Shown here: positions 24,422-33,438 of the stretch, one piece after another
Layout: each line of letters starts with the position of its first letter
Position numbering within the stretch: the stretch's first letter is position 1
NCBI GenBank assembly: GCA_002314775.1
Contig: DCHE01000027.1
Coordinates: 31,763 to 71,271 of the forward strand
DNA: 39,509 nt
DNA from: Lachnospiraceae bacterium UBA1760
GTDB taxonomy: Bacteria; Bacillota; Clostridia; Lachnospirales; Lachnospiraceae
Direction: 5' to 3'
The notes under the pieces: generated by a model
Database searches by the model: none
Told to the model about the DNA's origin: nothing
Seen by the model: the letters and a program-made list of their open reading frames with translations, nothing else
Made by a program: the position numbers and the translations under genes

Positions 24422-26149
24422 CTAGTTTTTATTGATAAAGCACTTGTTATACTCGAAGCTCTCTACATCAGCCTCAAACATATTCTCACCAGTTCTTGTG
24501 AAGCCCATCTTCTCGTAAATGTCCTTAACCATACTGTTCTTTGGTGTTGGAATGTACTCACCGATAACCTTCTTAAAGCCATTTGCCTTTGCTGTCTCGA
24601 TAATGTTGTTAACGATGAACTCCTCAGAGGTTCTCTTTAATACTCGGCAGCTCATAAGCCAGGTGTTAACAAAGAGTGTATCCTCCGGACGCTTCTCTAA
24701 GATAACAACTGCGATAAGTCCGTGATCACCAAACTTATCCTTAAGATTAAAGTAAAGTGTGAGGTAGTCATCTGACTCCGCTACCTTAGTAACCTCGTCC
24801 TCTGTATATCTTATAGTTCTAAGATTGAACTGATTAGATCTCTGAGTAAGCTGTGAAATTCTTGGAATGTTGAATGGGTCAAATGGCTTTGCCTCACCAA
24901 TCATCTCAAGGCTTATCAAATAGTCGTCAATCGACTCGAAGCTCTGCTGAAGCTGAACTCTGCTTGCCTCAGCCTGGTACTGCTTGGTTCTTCCTGCATC
25001 CTCGCTTGAGTAGCTTGTTGTCTCAAACAAATTCTCATTCTTAAGGAAGCTTAAGTAGTTTGAAGGATCCTCTGGAATCTCTGGAACAGTGATTTCTGGA
25101 ATCATCTGTCTTACAAGATTTCTCTCAAATGGATTATCATCGATAAATACAAGCGAATCCATACCGATATTGAGTGTTTTCTGAATAAACTTTATATTAG
25201 AAGCCTTGTCCTGCCAGTTTGCTACGAAAATTGCAAAATCGTCAAGTCTGAGTACCATCTCTGGATGATTTAAAAATGGCTCCTTTGCAGTATCCTCATT
25301 ATTCTTACTACATACTGCAAGTAATATTCCTCTATTCTTTAATTCCTTTAACCATCTCTGGAAGTCTGTGAAGGCACGTCCTGTTCCGAGCTCTCCAACC
25401 TGAATATTGTTAATTCCATCATCACCGATAACTCCGCCCCAGAGAGTGTTGTCAAGATCAAGAACAACACACTTCTTGAACTTACCCTTAAGTGAAAGGA
25501 TGATATCAACGATTTCATTTACAACGTAAGGAACTATATCAAGGCTTATAGCCATTCTTGCTGAGTAATAATACTTATCCTGGAAGGAAGTATTTCTTCC
25601 ATATACATTCTGAATAGTTGCATAGTCAAGAAGATAAACATTCTTGTTTGCACTTGCCTCGCACATCATAATATAGTTAAGCTTTCTAAGCTGGAAGATG
25701 TATGAAACAGGAAGCTTAGCTCCATAATTTCCAAATATCATATCGTTGTTCTCGGCAAAGTTAAACTGAATTACTCTCGCCTTACTGTTTTCACCAACCA
25801 TCTTCCACTGGCTGATAATCTTTCCAGCCATAGTATCCGCAAAGTTCTCTCTCTCTGCTACTGGGAACTTACAATACTCATCATAAAGCTTCTCAGCTGA
25901 CATATAAATCACAACGTATGCAGGGTCAAATGCGTAGAGTTCTGAGTTCTTGTCGATAATCTCAGAGAAAATCTGATTGTACTCTGCCTCATAAACATCA
26001 ACATTGAGTCCCTTCTTATAAGCCATTCCAGTAAGACCTGTCACAAAAAGCTGAGTGGCAGTATCACCAAGTACTGCAACCTTTGTATCCTTAACTGTGT
26101 CTGCTGGAATTTTCTTAGCAATCTGTCTAAGTTTGTTAAATGATTCCAT
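24422..26149 (-). CDS. FkbH-like HAD-IIIC enzyme with GNAT-like C-terminal domain
   Basis: This 575-residue protein has three parts. An N-terminal SGNH-like or accessory domain covers about residues 1-230. A HAD phosphatase-type core has LDLDNTLWGGVIGDDG near 235, VCSKNNEDTA near 280 and FIDDNPFERNLVRQ near 335. A GNAT-like C-terminal domain ends in NSMVKDIYEKMGF. FkbH-type enzymes convert 1,3-bisphosphoglycerate to a glyceryl group on an acyl carrier protein. That fits the ACP gene 44 bases downstream. I use the ATG at 26147-26149, with GAGGAG just before it, rather than an earlier start without a ribosome site. I infer a glyceryl or related hydroxyacyl donor; the precise acyl group is not proven by the sequence. 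Confidence 0.9.
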   Translation of the reverse strand: MESFNKLRQIAKKIPADTVKDTKVAVLGDTATQLFVTGLTGMAYKKGLNVDVYEAEYNQIFSEIIDKNSELYAFDPAYVVIYMSAEKLYDEYCKFPVAERENFADTMAGKIISQWKMVGENSKARVIQFNFAENNDMIFGNYGAKLPVSYIFQLRKLNYIMMCEASANKNVYLLDYATIQNVYGRNTSFQDKYYYSARMAISLDIVPYVVNEIVDIILSLKGKFKKCVVLDLDNTLWGGVIGDDGINNIQVGELGTGRAFTDFQRWLKELKNRGILLAVCSKNNEDTAKEPFLNHPEMVLRLDDFAIFVANWQDKASNIKFIQKTLNIGMDSLVFIDDNPFERNLVRQMIPEITVPEIPEDPSNYLSFLKNENLFETTSYSSEDAGRTKQYQAEASRVQLQQSFESIDDYLISLEMIGEAKPFDPFNIPRISQLTQRSNQFNLRTIRYTEDEVTKVAESDDYLTLYFNLKDKFGDHGLIAVVILEKRPEDTLFVNTWLMSCRVLKRTSEEFIVNNIIETAKANGFKKVIGEYIPTPKNSMVKDIYEKMGFTRTGENMFEADVESFEYNKCFINKN

Positions 26150-26202
26150 GATATTCTCCTCTATTTTTTCGATATTATGCATTTTTGAATTCAGTCCCAT
26201 AT

Positions 26203-26231
26203 AGAATAACTATTTTTATCAGTCACGTCAA
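26203..26231 (-). promoter_or_regulatory. Promoter of the acylation operon
   Basis: Minus-strand TTGACG (26226-26231) and TATTCT (26203-26208) are spaced by 17 bases and would give a leader of about 45 bases. A second candidate lies upstream: TATAAT (near 26252-26257) with a weaker -35. Confidence 0.5.
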
Positions 26232-26353
26232 GACAATTTGAGGATGTAACGGATTATACGCCCCTATTTCATCAAAATTGACTACCCGTTTTGACAGATT
26301 TTACCAAATAACCTTCTAATCAAAAGCTTGGGCTTTGTCATGATTTTATTTTC

Positions 26354-26388
26354 ATAAAAAAGACGCCCTCAAGCTTTCGCTCAAGGGC
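26354..26388 (-). terminator. Terminator after metG
   Basis: On the minus strand a 10-pair stem with two G-U pairs and a GAAA loop is followed by TTTTTT. It sits about 40 bases after the metG stop and separates metG from the acylation operon. Confidence 0.92.
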
Positions 26389-26430
26389 ATCCTTCTATAT
26401 CTTCAAATATTTAGCTTTTTATAGCTTTAA

Positions 26431-28440
26431 TTATGAAATCATTGCGCCTGCTGGCATTGGCTTCTCTGCTGTTAATAGTGCAAGATTTCCCTCGAAGTCC
26501 TCTGCACAAAGAAGCATTCCCTCTGAAAGAATTCCTGCAAGCTTAGCTGGCTTAAGGTTTGTGATTACAACAACCTTCTTGCCTACCATATCCTCTGGCT
26601 TGTAGAAGTTCTTAATTCCTGATACAATCTGAAGCTTTCTTCCGCCTGAGATGAGTACCTGCGAGCAGATGAGCTTCTTTGAATTAGGAACCTCCTCACA
26701 CTCAACAACCTCACCAATCTGAAGCTGCATCTTGTCAAATTCCTCGATTGAAATCTGAGTCTTAACTGCATCCTCAACAGTTGGAATTTCAACTGGTGCT
26801 GTTTCCTTCTTCTGCTTCTTAGGCTTTGGCTCTTCCTTAACCTCTTCCTTTGAAGGGAACTTAACTGCTATATCATCAAGCATCTTCTTAACATCGATTC
26901 TTGCGAAAAGCATCTCTGGAGACTCAGCAACCTTGCTCTCACGTGGATACATTCCAAATCTTGAAAGCTCTGTAACCTTTCTCTTTTCTGAACCAAGCTG
27001 CTTAAGAATCTTTGCAGATGTACTTGGCATAAATGGCTCAAGAAGAGTAGCTCCAACAATGATACTCTCAACTAAGTTGTAAAGAACTGTTGAAAGTCTT
27101 ACTGCATTTTCCTCATCCTTTGCAAGTGCCCAAGGCATTGTCTCATCGATGTACTTGTTACATCTCTTGAATACGTTGAAGATCTCTGTGATTGCATCTG
27201 CAACACGAAGCTTGTCCATCGCATCATTAACCTTAAGTCTTGCCTCAGTAACAACCTTCTTTAAGTCCTCGTCAAGCTCCTCCTCCTCTGGGATTTCGCT
27301 TTCACTTGGACCAAATACTGTTCCACCGAAATATTTGTTAATCATGGAAATTGTTCTGTTAACAAGATTTCCAAGAGTATTTGCTAAATCTGAATTGAAT
27401 CTCTCAATCATGAGCTCCCATGAGATAACACCGTCATTTTCAAATGGCATCTCGTGGAGAACGAAATATCTAACTGCGTCAACTCCAAATAAATCTACTA
27501 AGTCGTCAGCGTAGAGAACATTACCCTTTGACTTACTCATCTTTCCATCACTCTGGATTAACCATGGGTGTCCAAAAATCTGCTTTGGAAGTGGAAGGTC
27601 AAGAGCCATAAGCATACATGGCCAGTAAATTGTGTGGAATCTTAAGATGTCCTTACCGATAAGATGAAGGTCTGCTGGCCAATACTTCTCAAAGTTTGGA
27701 TCAGAGTTTCCATCTAAGTCATAGCCAAGTCCTGTGATGTAGTTTGAAAGAGCATCAATCCAAACATAGATAACATGCTTTGGATCAAAATCAACTGGAA
27801 TTCCCCACTTAAATGATGTTCTTGAAACGCAAAGATCCTGAAGTCCTGGAAGAAGGAAGTTGTTCATCATCTCATTCTTTCTTGACTCTGGCTGAATAAA
27901 GCTTGGATTCTCATTGATGTACTTAATAAGTCTGTCAGCATAGTTGCTAAGCTTGAAGAAGTATGCCTCCTCTGAAGCTGGCTGACATGGTCTGCCACAG
28001 TCTGGACAGCAGCCATCCTGAAGCTGTGACGAGGTGAAGAAGGACTCACATGGAGTACAGTACATTCCCTCGTACTTTCCTTTATAGATATCGCCCTTAT
28101 CATAGAGCTTCTTAAAAATCTTCTGTACCTGTGCCTCATGATACTTGTCTGTAGTTCTGATGAACTTGTCATAGCTTGTATCCATGAGATCCCAGATTCT
28201 CTTAATCTCTCCTGACACCTCATCAACAAATTCCTGAGGAGTTGAAAGACTTTCAAATGCCTTTGTCTCGATCTTCTGGCCATGCTCATCTGTTCCTGTC
28301 TGGAATCTTACATCATAGCCAACAAATCTCTTGTATCTTGCAATACTGTCTGCAAGCACGATCTCGTAAGTATTACCAATGTGTGGCTTACCAGATGTGT
28401 ATGCAATTGCTGTAGTAATATAATATGGTTTCTTTGCCAT
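26431..28440 (-). CDS. metG: Methionyl-tRNA synthetase
   Basis: This 669-residue enzyme charges tRNA-Met with methionine. It has the class I HIGN motif near residue 20 and the catalytic KMSKSKGN loop near 300. A zinc-binding insertion reads CTPCE then CCPDCGRPC near 130-150. A C-terminal tRNA-binding (EMAPII/Trbp111) domain, QIGEVVECEEV onward, covers about residues 570-669. A lysine/glutamate-rich linker (EEPKPKKQKKE) joins it. Length and domains are those of bacterial MetG. It begins 127 bases after murA and may be co-transcribed with it. I saw no T-box in that short gap. Confidence 0.98.
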   Translation of the reverse strand: MAKKPYYITTAIAYTSGKPHIGNTYEIVLADSIARYKRFVGYDVRFQTGTDEHGQKIETKAFESLSTPQEFVDEVSGEIKRIWDLMDTSYDKFIRTTDKYHEAQVQKIFKKLYDKGDIYKGKYEGMYCTPCESFFTSSQLQDGCCPDCGRPCQPASEEAYFFKLSNYADRLIKYINENPSFIQPESRKNEMMNNFLLPGLQDLCVSRTSFKWGIPVDFDPKHVIYVWIDALSNYITGLGYDLDGNSDPNFEKYWPADLHLIGKDILRFHTIYWPCMLMALDLPLPKQIFGHPWLIQSDGKMSKSKGNVLYADDLVDLFGVDAVRYFVLHEMPFENDGVISWELMIERFNSDLANTLGNLVNRTISMINKYFGGTVFGPSESEIPEEEELDEDLKKVVTEARLKVNDAMDKLRVADAITEIFNVFKRCNKYIDETMPWALAKDEENAVRLSTVLYNLVESIIVGATLLEPFMPSTSAKILKQLGSEKRKVTELSRFGMYPRESKVAESPEMLFARIDVKKMLDDIAVKFPSKEEVKEEPKPKKQKKETAPVEIPTVEDAVKTQISIEEFDKMQLQIGEVVECEEVPNSKKLICSQVLISGGRKLQIVSGIKNFYKPEDMVGKKVVVITNLKPAKLAGILSEGMLLCAEDFEGNLALLTAEKPMPAGAMIS

Positions 28441-28536
28441 TTTCTACCCCACCCTTTCAATAATAAATGTATGAAATAATTGTCATAAACCCTTTAATCC
28501 ATATTGGCTTTGACAATATAATAAGCTATTTGTATT

Positions 28537-28578
28537 CTTCTATTTATAGTCTTCTATTTATAGTCTTTTATTTATAGT
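28537..28578 (-). repeat. 14-base tandem repeat spanning the murA stop codon
   Basis: Three consecutive copies of a 14-base unit (plus strand CTTCTATTTATAGT; the third has one change) lie at 28537-28550, 28551-28564 and 28565-28578. The murA stop codon is inside the third copy, and part of a fourth extends into murA. Each copy carries a stop codon, so slippage here would shift the last residues of MurA only slightly. Confidence 0.9.
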
Positions 28579-29872
28579 CTTCTTTGAATTTTTTAACCTC
28601 TTCATCTGATGTCACAAGCTGCATGATTCCGCCAAGATTTCTGACCTTATCATCAAAATCCTCATAGCCACGCTTTATATACTTGATATCATCGATAAAG
28701 CTTACCCCATCTGCAGCAAGTGCTGCAATTACAAGTGCTGCACCAGCTCTTAAGTCTGATGCCTCAAGATGAGCTCCTGTATATCTCTTAACGCCCTTAA
28801 TAATAGCTGAGTTTCCTTCAACCTTAATGTTGGCGCCCATACGAATCAGCTCGTACACATATCTGAATCTGTTCTCGAAGATACTCTCTGTAACAATACT
28901 TGTTCCATCAGCAAGGGCAAGTGCCGCTGCCATCTGAGCCTGCATATCTGTAGGAAATCCCGGATATGGAAGAGTCTTAATCTGAGTTGCCTTAAGCTTT
29001 CCATCAGCCATAACTCTCACTTCATCATCATACTCAAGAACCTTGGCTCCCATCTCAATAAGCTTTGACGAGATTGCCTCAAGATGCTTAGGAATAACAT
29101 TCTTAATAAGGATGTTTCCTCTTGTTGCAACAGCCATAGCCATAAATGTACCTGCCTCAATCTGGTCAGGAATGATTGAGTAAAATGCTCCGTGAAGCTT
29201 CTCAACACCTCTTACTCTTATGACATCTGTTCCTGCACCCTTGATATTTGCTCCCATCGAGTTAAGGAAGTTTGCAACATCAACGATGTGTGGCTCCTTC
29301 GCTGCATTCTCGATAGTAGTCTTGCCATCTGCAAGTGCCGCTGCAAGCATGATATTGATTGTCGCACCAACTGATACTGTATCAAGGTAGATGTGGCTTC
29401 CAACAAGCTCCTCTGCCCTCGCAACAATCTTTCCACCTGCGATAATCTCAACATTTGCACCGAGTGTCTCAAAGCCCTTAATGTGAAGGTCAATTGGTCT
29501 TGCACCAATATCACAGCCTCCTGGAAGAGCTACATTTGCATATTTATATTTTCCGAGAAGAGCACCAATTAAATAGTAGGATGCTCTAATCTTTCTGATG
29601 TATTCATCATCAACGCAAAGTGTATCATCATGGGCAATACCCTTGCCACATATTGATACTGTATGCCTGTCAATATATCTGACTGTCGCACCAATTCCTT
29701 CTATCGCCTTAAGGAGAGTTCTTGTGTCACTAACATAAGGTACGTTCTCAATTACTACCTCATCATCTGTCATTACTGCCGCAGCAAGAATACCAAGCGC
29801 AGCATTCTTTGCACCAGCGATTGTGACTTCTCCTTCCAGGCGGGTGCCGCCTTTAATTGCATACTGTTCCAT
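28568..29872 (-). CDS. murA: UDP-N-acetylglucosamine 1-carboxyvinyltransferase
   Basis: This 434-residue enzyme transfers enolpyruvate from PEP to UDP-GlcNAc, the first committed step of peptidoglycan synthesis. The PEP-loop Cys is present in LPGGCDIGARP near residue 118, so the protein should be fosfomycin-sensitive by the usual rule. Other family residues are AGAKNAALGIL near 20 and GFPTDMQAQ near 310. The C-terminus is short and charged (KKFKEDYK). It has its own promoter, with a 16-base spacer, behind pyrI. Firmicutes often have two murA copies; only one is visible here. Confidence 0.97.
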   Translation of the reverse strand: MEQYAIKGGTRLEGEVTIAGAKNAALGILAAAVMTDDEVVIENVPYVSDTRTLLKAIEGIGATVRYIDRHTVSICGKGIAHDDTLCVDDEYIRKIRASYYLIGALLGKYKYANVALPGGCDIGARPIDLHIKGFETLGANVEIIAGGKIVARAEELVGSHIYLDTVSVGATINIMLAAALADGKTTIENAAKEPHIVDVANFLNSMGANIKGAGTDVIRVRGVEKLHGAFYSIIPDQIEAGTFMAMAVATRGNILIKNVIPKHLEAISSKLIEMGAKVLEYDDEVRVMADGKLKATQIKTLPYPGFPTDMQAQMAAALALADGTSIVTESIFENRFRYVYELIRMGANIKVEGNSAIIKGVKRYTGAHLEASDLRAGAALVIAALAADGVSFIDDIKYIKRGYEDFDDKVRNLGGIMQLVTSDEEVKKFKEDYK

Positions 29873-29961
29873 AATCTATTTTACACCTCTGAACCTACGG
29901 GGCTTGGTTTAGCGCAAAAAAGGGCGCAAAAATCCAATCCTACGTTTACATAGTCCTAACA

Positions 29962-29989
29962 ATTATAACATAAGAAAACGAAATGTAAA
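29962..29989 (-). promoter_or_regulatory. Promoter of murA
   Basis: Minus-strand TTTACA (29984-29989) and TATAAT (29962-29967) are separated by 16 bases. It drives a leader of about 80 bases, which contains a short direct repeat of GCGCAAAAA (plus strand) near 29913-29933. Confidence 0.6.
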
Positions 29990-30017
29990 CATCAAATTTT
30001 TTTCGGAATACTAACTT

Positions 30018-30431
30018 TTACTTGTCAGCCTCGCAGTAAATACACCTGTAAACTCTGTTTACCTCATCAGTCAGCTTGAAAATCTGTCTTATTCCCTGCT
30101 CGGTAGTAGTGATGCATCTTGGGTTTTTACATTTCTTAATATCATAGAGTTTCTTAGGAAGGGCAACCTTCTTTTTCTCAATTGTTGTGCCATCCTTAAT
30201 GATACTTACCGATACATCCGGGTCGATATATCCGATTACGTCAAGATTGATATCGTACTCCTTATCAATCTTAAGGATATCCTTTCTTCCCATCTTATTA
30301 CTCTTAACATTCTGGATAAGGGCAACGCTGCAGTCAAGCTTGTCAAGTCCAAGGTCATAGTAAAGCTGCATACCCTTGCCTGCTGTAATGTGGTCAAGTA
30401 CTATTCCATTTGTAATTGAATCAATCTTCAT
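30018..30431 (-). CDS. pyrI: Aspartate carbamoyltransferase regulatory subunit
   Basis: This 137-residue protein has the PyrI layout: an N-terminal allosteric nucleotide-binding domain (about residues 1-95) and a C-terminal zinc domain. The zinc ligands appear as CKNPRC near 106 and CIYCE near 132. It forms the regulatory dimers of the PyrB-PyrI holoenzyme. The ATG directly abuts the pyrB stop (TAAATG), so the two are translationally coupled. Confidence 0.97.
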   Translation of the reverse strand: MKIDSITNGIVLDHITAGKGMQLYYDLGLDKLDCSVALIQNVKSNKMGRKDILKIDKEYDINLDVIGYIDPDVSVSIIKDGTTIEKKKVALPKKLYDIKKCKNPRCITTTEQGIRQIFKLTDEVNRVYRCIYCEADK

Positions 30432-31349
30432 TTATACAGTCACCCCCATAAGTGTCATCATAAGAGCCATTCTTACATATTTTCCATTAAGAGCCTGTCT
30501 GAAATATGCTGCTCTCTTATCCTCGTCAACCTTAATGTCGATTTCATTTACACGTGGAAGCGGATGAAGAACTATCATATCGTCCTTTGCCTGCTTCATC
30601 TTCTTCGTATCTAAGATATATGAATCCTTGAGTCTTATGTAATCAGCCTCGTTGAAGAATCTCTCCTTCTGAACTCTTGTCATATATAAAATGTCAAGCT
30701 CGCCCATAACCTCTTCCATGGTACGAACCTCTCTGTATGGGATGTTATTCTTCTCAAAAACATCTGTGATGATATAATCTGGAACCTTTAATTCATCTGG
30801 TGAAATGAGTATAAAGTTGATGCCTTCATATCTTGAAAGTGCCTTGATAAGTGAGTGAACAGTACGTCCAAACTTAAGGTCTCCGCAAAGACCAATGGTG
30901 AAATTCGAAAGTGAACCCTTCTCCCTCTTTATTGTGAGAAGGTCGGTGAGCGTCTGTGTTGGATGATTATGTCCACCATCTCCGGCATTAATGATTGGAA
31001 CCGGCGAATATATTGAGCCAAGCATTGGAGCACCCTCCTTTGGATGTCTCATAGCAATGATGTCTGCGTAGCAGCCAACTACTCTTACTGTATCAGCAAC
31101 GCTTTCACCCTTTGTTGCTGAGGATGAGTCTGCAGAAGAAAATCCGAGTACATTTCCTCCAAGCTCCATCATTGCAGCCTCGAAGCTAAGTCTTGTTCTT
31201 GTACTAGGCTCGAAGAACAGTGTTGCAAGCTTCTTTCCCCTACATACCTCACTGTATTTTGCGGGATTCTCTATTATCTTTAACGCAAGCTCGATGATAT
31301 CATCGATTTCCTCAACGCTTAAGTCCATTGGGTCTATTAAGTGTTTCAT
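30432..31349 (-). CDS. pyrB: Aspartate carbamoyltransferase catalytic subunit
   Basis: This 305-residue enzyme makes carbamoyl-aspartate, the second step of pyrimidine synthesis. The carbamoyl-phosphate motif FFEPSTRTRLSFE, the HNHPTQTLTDLLT segment and the aspartate-binding LHPLPRVNEI are all present. I start at the ATG at 31347-31349 (MKHLIDPMDL), because AGGT lies seven bases upstream and the earlier ATG (31370) has none. A close-to-consensus promoter lies just upstream. It gives a leader of about 30 bases with no attenuator or PyrR-binding structure. Confidence 0.97.
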   Translation of the reverse strand: MKHLIDPMDLSVEEIDDIIELALKIIENPAKYSEVCRGKKLATLFFEPSTRTRLSFEAAMMELGGNVLGFSSADSSSATKGESVADTVRVVGCYADIIAMRHPKEGAPMLGSIYSPVPIINAGDGGHNHPTQTLTDLLTIKREKGSLSNFTIGLCGDLKFGRTVHSLIKALSRYEGINFILISPDELKVPDYIITDVFEKNNIPYREVRTMEEVMGELDILYMTRVQKERFFNEADYIRLKDSYILDTKKMKQAKDDMIVLHPLPRVNEIDIKVDEDKRAAYFRQALNGKYVRMALMMTLMGVTV

Positions 31350-31385
31350 TTTTCTACCTGCCTTTTTCATAAAATTTCTTCGTAT

Positions 31386-31414
31386 ATTATATATTCAATA
31401 GGTGCCTTTTGCAA
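31386..31414 (-). promoter_or_regulatory. Promoter of pyrBI
   Basis: Minus-strand TTGCAA (31409-31414) and TATAAT (31386-31391) are separated by exactly 17 bases. The same -35/-10 pair and spacing occurs before the repeat-rich protein at 33439-33467. Confidence 0.65.
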
Positions 31415-31426
31415 GGCTAACGAGGG

Positions 31427-33325
31427 TTAATTAAAGCTGTCTTTAATCAAATCATAATCCTCTTTTGTACATGACAAATCACTATAATTCATAATATAGT
31501 ACAAGTATATTATTCCATTATATTCACATTCTTCAATTTTAAACCTGTCGTTATATCTTGAAATATCTAATTCCCTGAAATCAATATAAGGATTGCTATC
31601 ATAATCCGTACTTGAGGCAACCACCATCAGAATATCATTGTCTGTATTGAGATTATAGCTGTATATTGTTTCAAAATAAACGCACGTTTCTATAAAAACA
31701 TTATCGCCCTTGCTAGTTACACTACGGAAGTCGTCAGATAAAATATTGTAGGTTTCATTGTACTTGTTGTGAATAATTACTCCATTTTCCACTTCCTCAA
31801 TATTTTCCGGGTATTTTCTAAGTTCAACACCTGACACTTCACATATTTCTTCAATGGTATCATGCTTTCTTATAAGGGTATACTCTAATGGCAGATAGCA
31901 CTCATATCCATTATTTATTCCCTGCCCATGTGTATATAGACAAAATACCTCAGCATTACTATTCATTTCCTCTAATGCCTTTGCAAATTCATCACTGCTG
32001 ACACTTGTTCCATCTAATACAAATTCATAAAAACCACCTACACCATCTAGATCATAGCCCTTCCTCTCATAGCAGTGAACCTGCTGCATTGTGCCATCAA
32101 CGTACCTATAGCTGCAGAAATACTCACTTGCTGCTGGTGAATAGCCATTATCAGGTATCTCTGGAATCTCTGGAGTAAGCTCATCATAAGCCTTAAGATA
32201 ATATATCTCTCCATTATCCTGCTTTGCGAGCACAATATTACCATTATATCCAGCAAAAACATGAACGAAATCACTACTTGCGACATCCTTGTAAGTATTA
32301 ACAGCCTGACCATCCCTTAATTCATAGATTTCAATTGTATAATCTGAGTTATAATCCTGATTTTTACCGCAGCCAACAACAAGCTCACTTGTTCCATCAT
32401 TGTTAAAATCAACCAAATCTGCATAAATCAATCCTGTTCCACCGCTAATTCCACCATTTACCATAGGCTTAGACTCCATGTAGGTTGAAAGTACGCCTGC
32501 ATAAGCCGTATAGCTTTCGACTCTAGGATCAACTGCCTCAGTCGTAATCTCCTCAGTGGTTATCTCCTCTGTAGCAGCTGTGGTATCTGTGCTGCCTGTA
32601 TTCGCCTCAGTCGTAGTTTCTGCTGTTATCTCTGATTTTATCTGCTGCTCCGTTGTGGTCTCATTTTTCTCAGTTCCCTTATTTCCCGCAAAATGAACTG
32701 TTGCCACAGTACCTCCTGCAACCACTGCAGCACCGGCTACTGCTATTGCAATTTTAGCGCCAAGGCTCATTCCTGCTGCCGCTGCCTTTCCGGTTCCTGC
32801 CACTCCGCCTGCTGCTCCCGCTCCGTAGGATGCTCCGGTTCCTGCCACTCCGCCTGCTGCTCCTGCTCCGTAGGATGCCCCGGTTCCTGCTGCCCCATTT
32901 GCCGCATTTGCGCCGTAGGACATTCCGACTCCATATGGCTGATTACCCATATTATAACCTGCGTTCATAGGTGAACTCATCTGATTTGGCACACCTGTCT
33001 GGTTTGGCATGCCCATCTGATTTGGCATGCCCGTCTGGTTTGGTGTACCCATCTGGCCCATATTGTTTGTATTCATGTTTCTCATCTGATTAGCCATATT
33101 CAGCTCTTCATACACATTGTTCTGTGTATTAGTTGTAGTCTGGTAATACATTCCCTGATTATAATTCTGATTATAGTTCTGGTTAGTATTCTGATTATAA
33201 TTCTGGTTAATATTCTGGTTAGTATTCTGATAATAATTCTGATTAGTATCTCCTACTATTGCCCCGCATTCCGGGCATTTTTCAACACCATTCATAAGCA
33301 GAATGCCACATGCTTTACACCTCAT
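31427..33325 (-). CDS. Zinc-ribbon membrane protein with low-complexity repeats and an extracellular domain
   Basis: This 632-residue protein has an N-terminal zinc ribbon (CKAC at residues 3-6, then CPEC near 18). An Asn/Gln/Tyr repeat (about residues 27-60) and MPNQ/TPNQ repeats (about 90-115) follow. A Gly/Ala repeat (about 130-180) comes next, then one transmembrane helix near 192-214 (KIAIAVAGAAVVAGGTVA), a T/E-rich linker and an extracellular C-terminal half. That half begins with YADLVDFNNDGTSELVVG, like FG-GAP/VCBS-type calcium-site repeats. The layout, with a cytoplasmic zinc ribbon and an outside sensor-like domain, is common in Lachnospiraceae surface proteins of unknown role. GGAGG precedes the ATG. 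The repeats are likely length-variable. Confidence 0.85.
   Translation of the reverse strand: MRCKACGILLMNGVEKCPECGAIVGDTNQNYYQNTNQNINQNYNQNTNQNYNQNYNQGMYYQTTTNTQNNVYEELNMANQMRNMNTNNMGQMGTPNQTGMPNQMGMPNQTGVPNQMSSPMNAGYNMGNQPYGVGMSYGANAANGAAGTGASYGAGAAGGVAGTGASYGAGAAGGVAGTGKAAAAGMSLGAKIAIAVAGAAVVAGGTVATVHFAGNKGTEKNETTTEQQIKSEITAETTTEANTGSTDTTAATEEITTEEITTEAVDPRVESYTAYAGVLSTYMESKPMVNGGISGGTGLIYADLVDFNNDGTSELVVGCGKNQDYNSDYTIEIYELRDGQAVNTYKDVASSDFVHVFAGYNGNIVLAKQDNGEIYYLKAYDELTPEIPEIPDNGYSPAASEYFCSYRYVDGTMQQVHCYERKGYDLDGVGGFYEFVLDGTSVSSDEFAKALEEMNSNAEVFCLYTHGQGINNGYECYLPLEYTLIRKHDTIEEICEVSGVELRKYPENIEEVENGVIIHNKYNETYNILSDDFRSVTSKGDNVFIETCVYFETIYSYNLNTDNDILMVVASSTDYDSNPYIDFRELDISRYNDRFKIEECEYNGIIYLYYIMNYSDLSCTKEDYDLIKDSFN
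32790..32924 (-). repeat. 45-base tandem repeat (15 residues), about three copies
   Basis: Two nearly identical 45-base units lie at 32790-32834 and 32835-32879, with a degenerate third to about 32924. They encode GASYGAGAAGGVAGT-type blocks in the repeat-rich membrane protein. The in-frame period allows length change without frameshift. Confidence 0.9.
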
Positions 33326-33438
33326 ATATCTGTCCTCCCTCGATAATATGTATCGCCCTCTACTTTACAGTCGGAGACAGGTCGGTCGGAACCATCATGA
33401 CTTTGTCACGACGGATTCTTCTCGTTTTTTTTATAAGC

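Noticed and set aside
28441..28567. A T-box or SAM element before metG
   Set aside because: The gap is 127 bases, partly filled by the 14-base tandem repeats, and holds no specifier loop, T-box sequence or S-box landmarks.
32790..33250. A CRISPR-like array from the regular short repeats
   Set aside because: The repeats are tandem, lack unique spacers, and lie in frame in a coding sequence.
20600..33370. A shared TGTATCGCCC word near 20630 and 33350
   Set aside because: It is about ten bases long, in opposite orientation to the adjacent genes, and without structural context; chance is the simpler reading.
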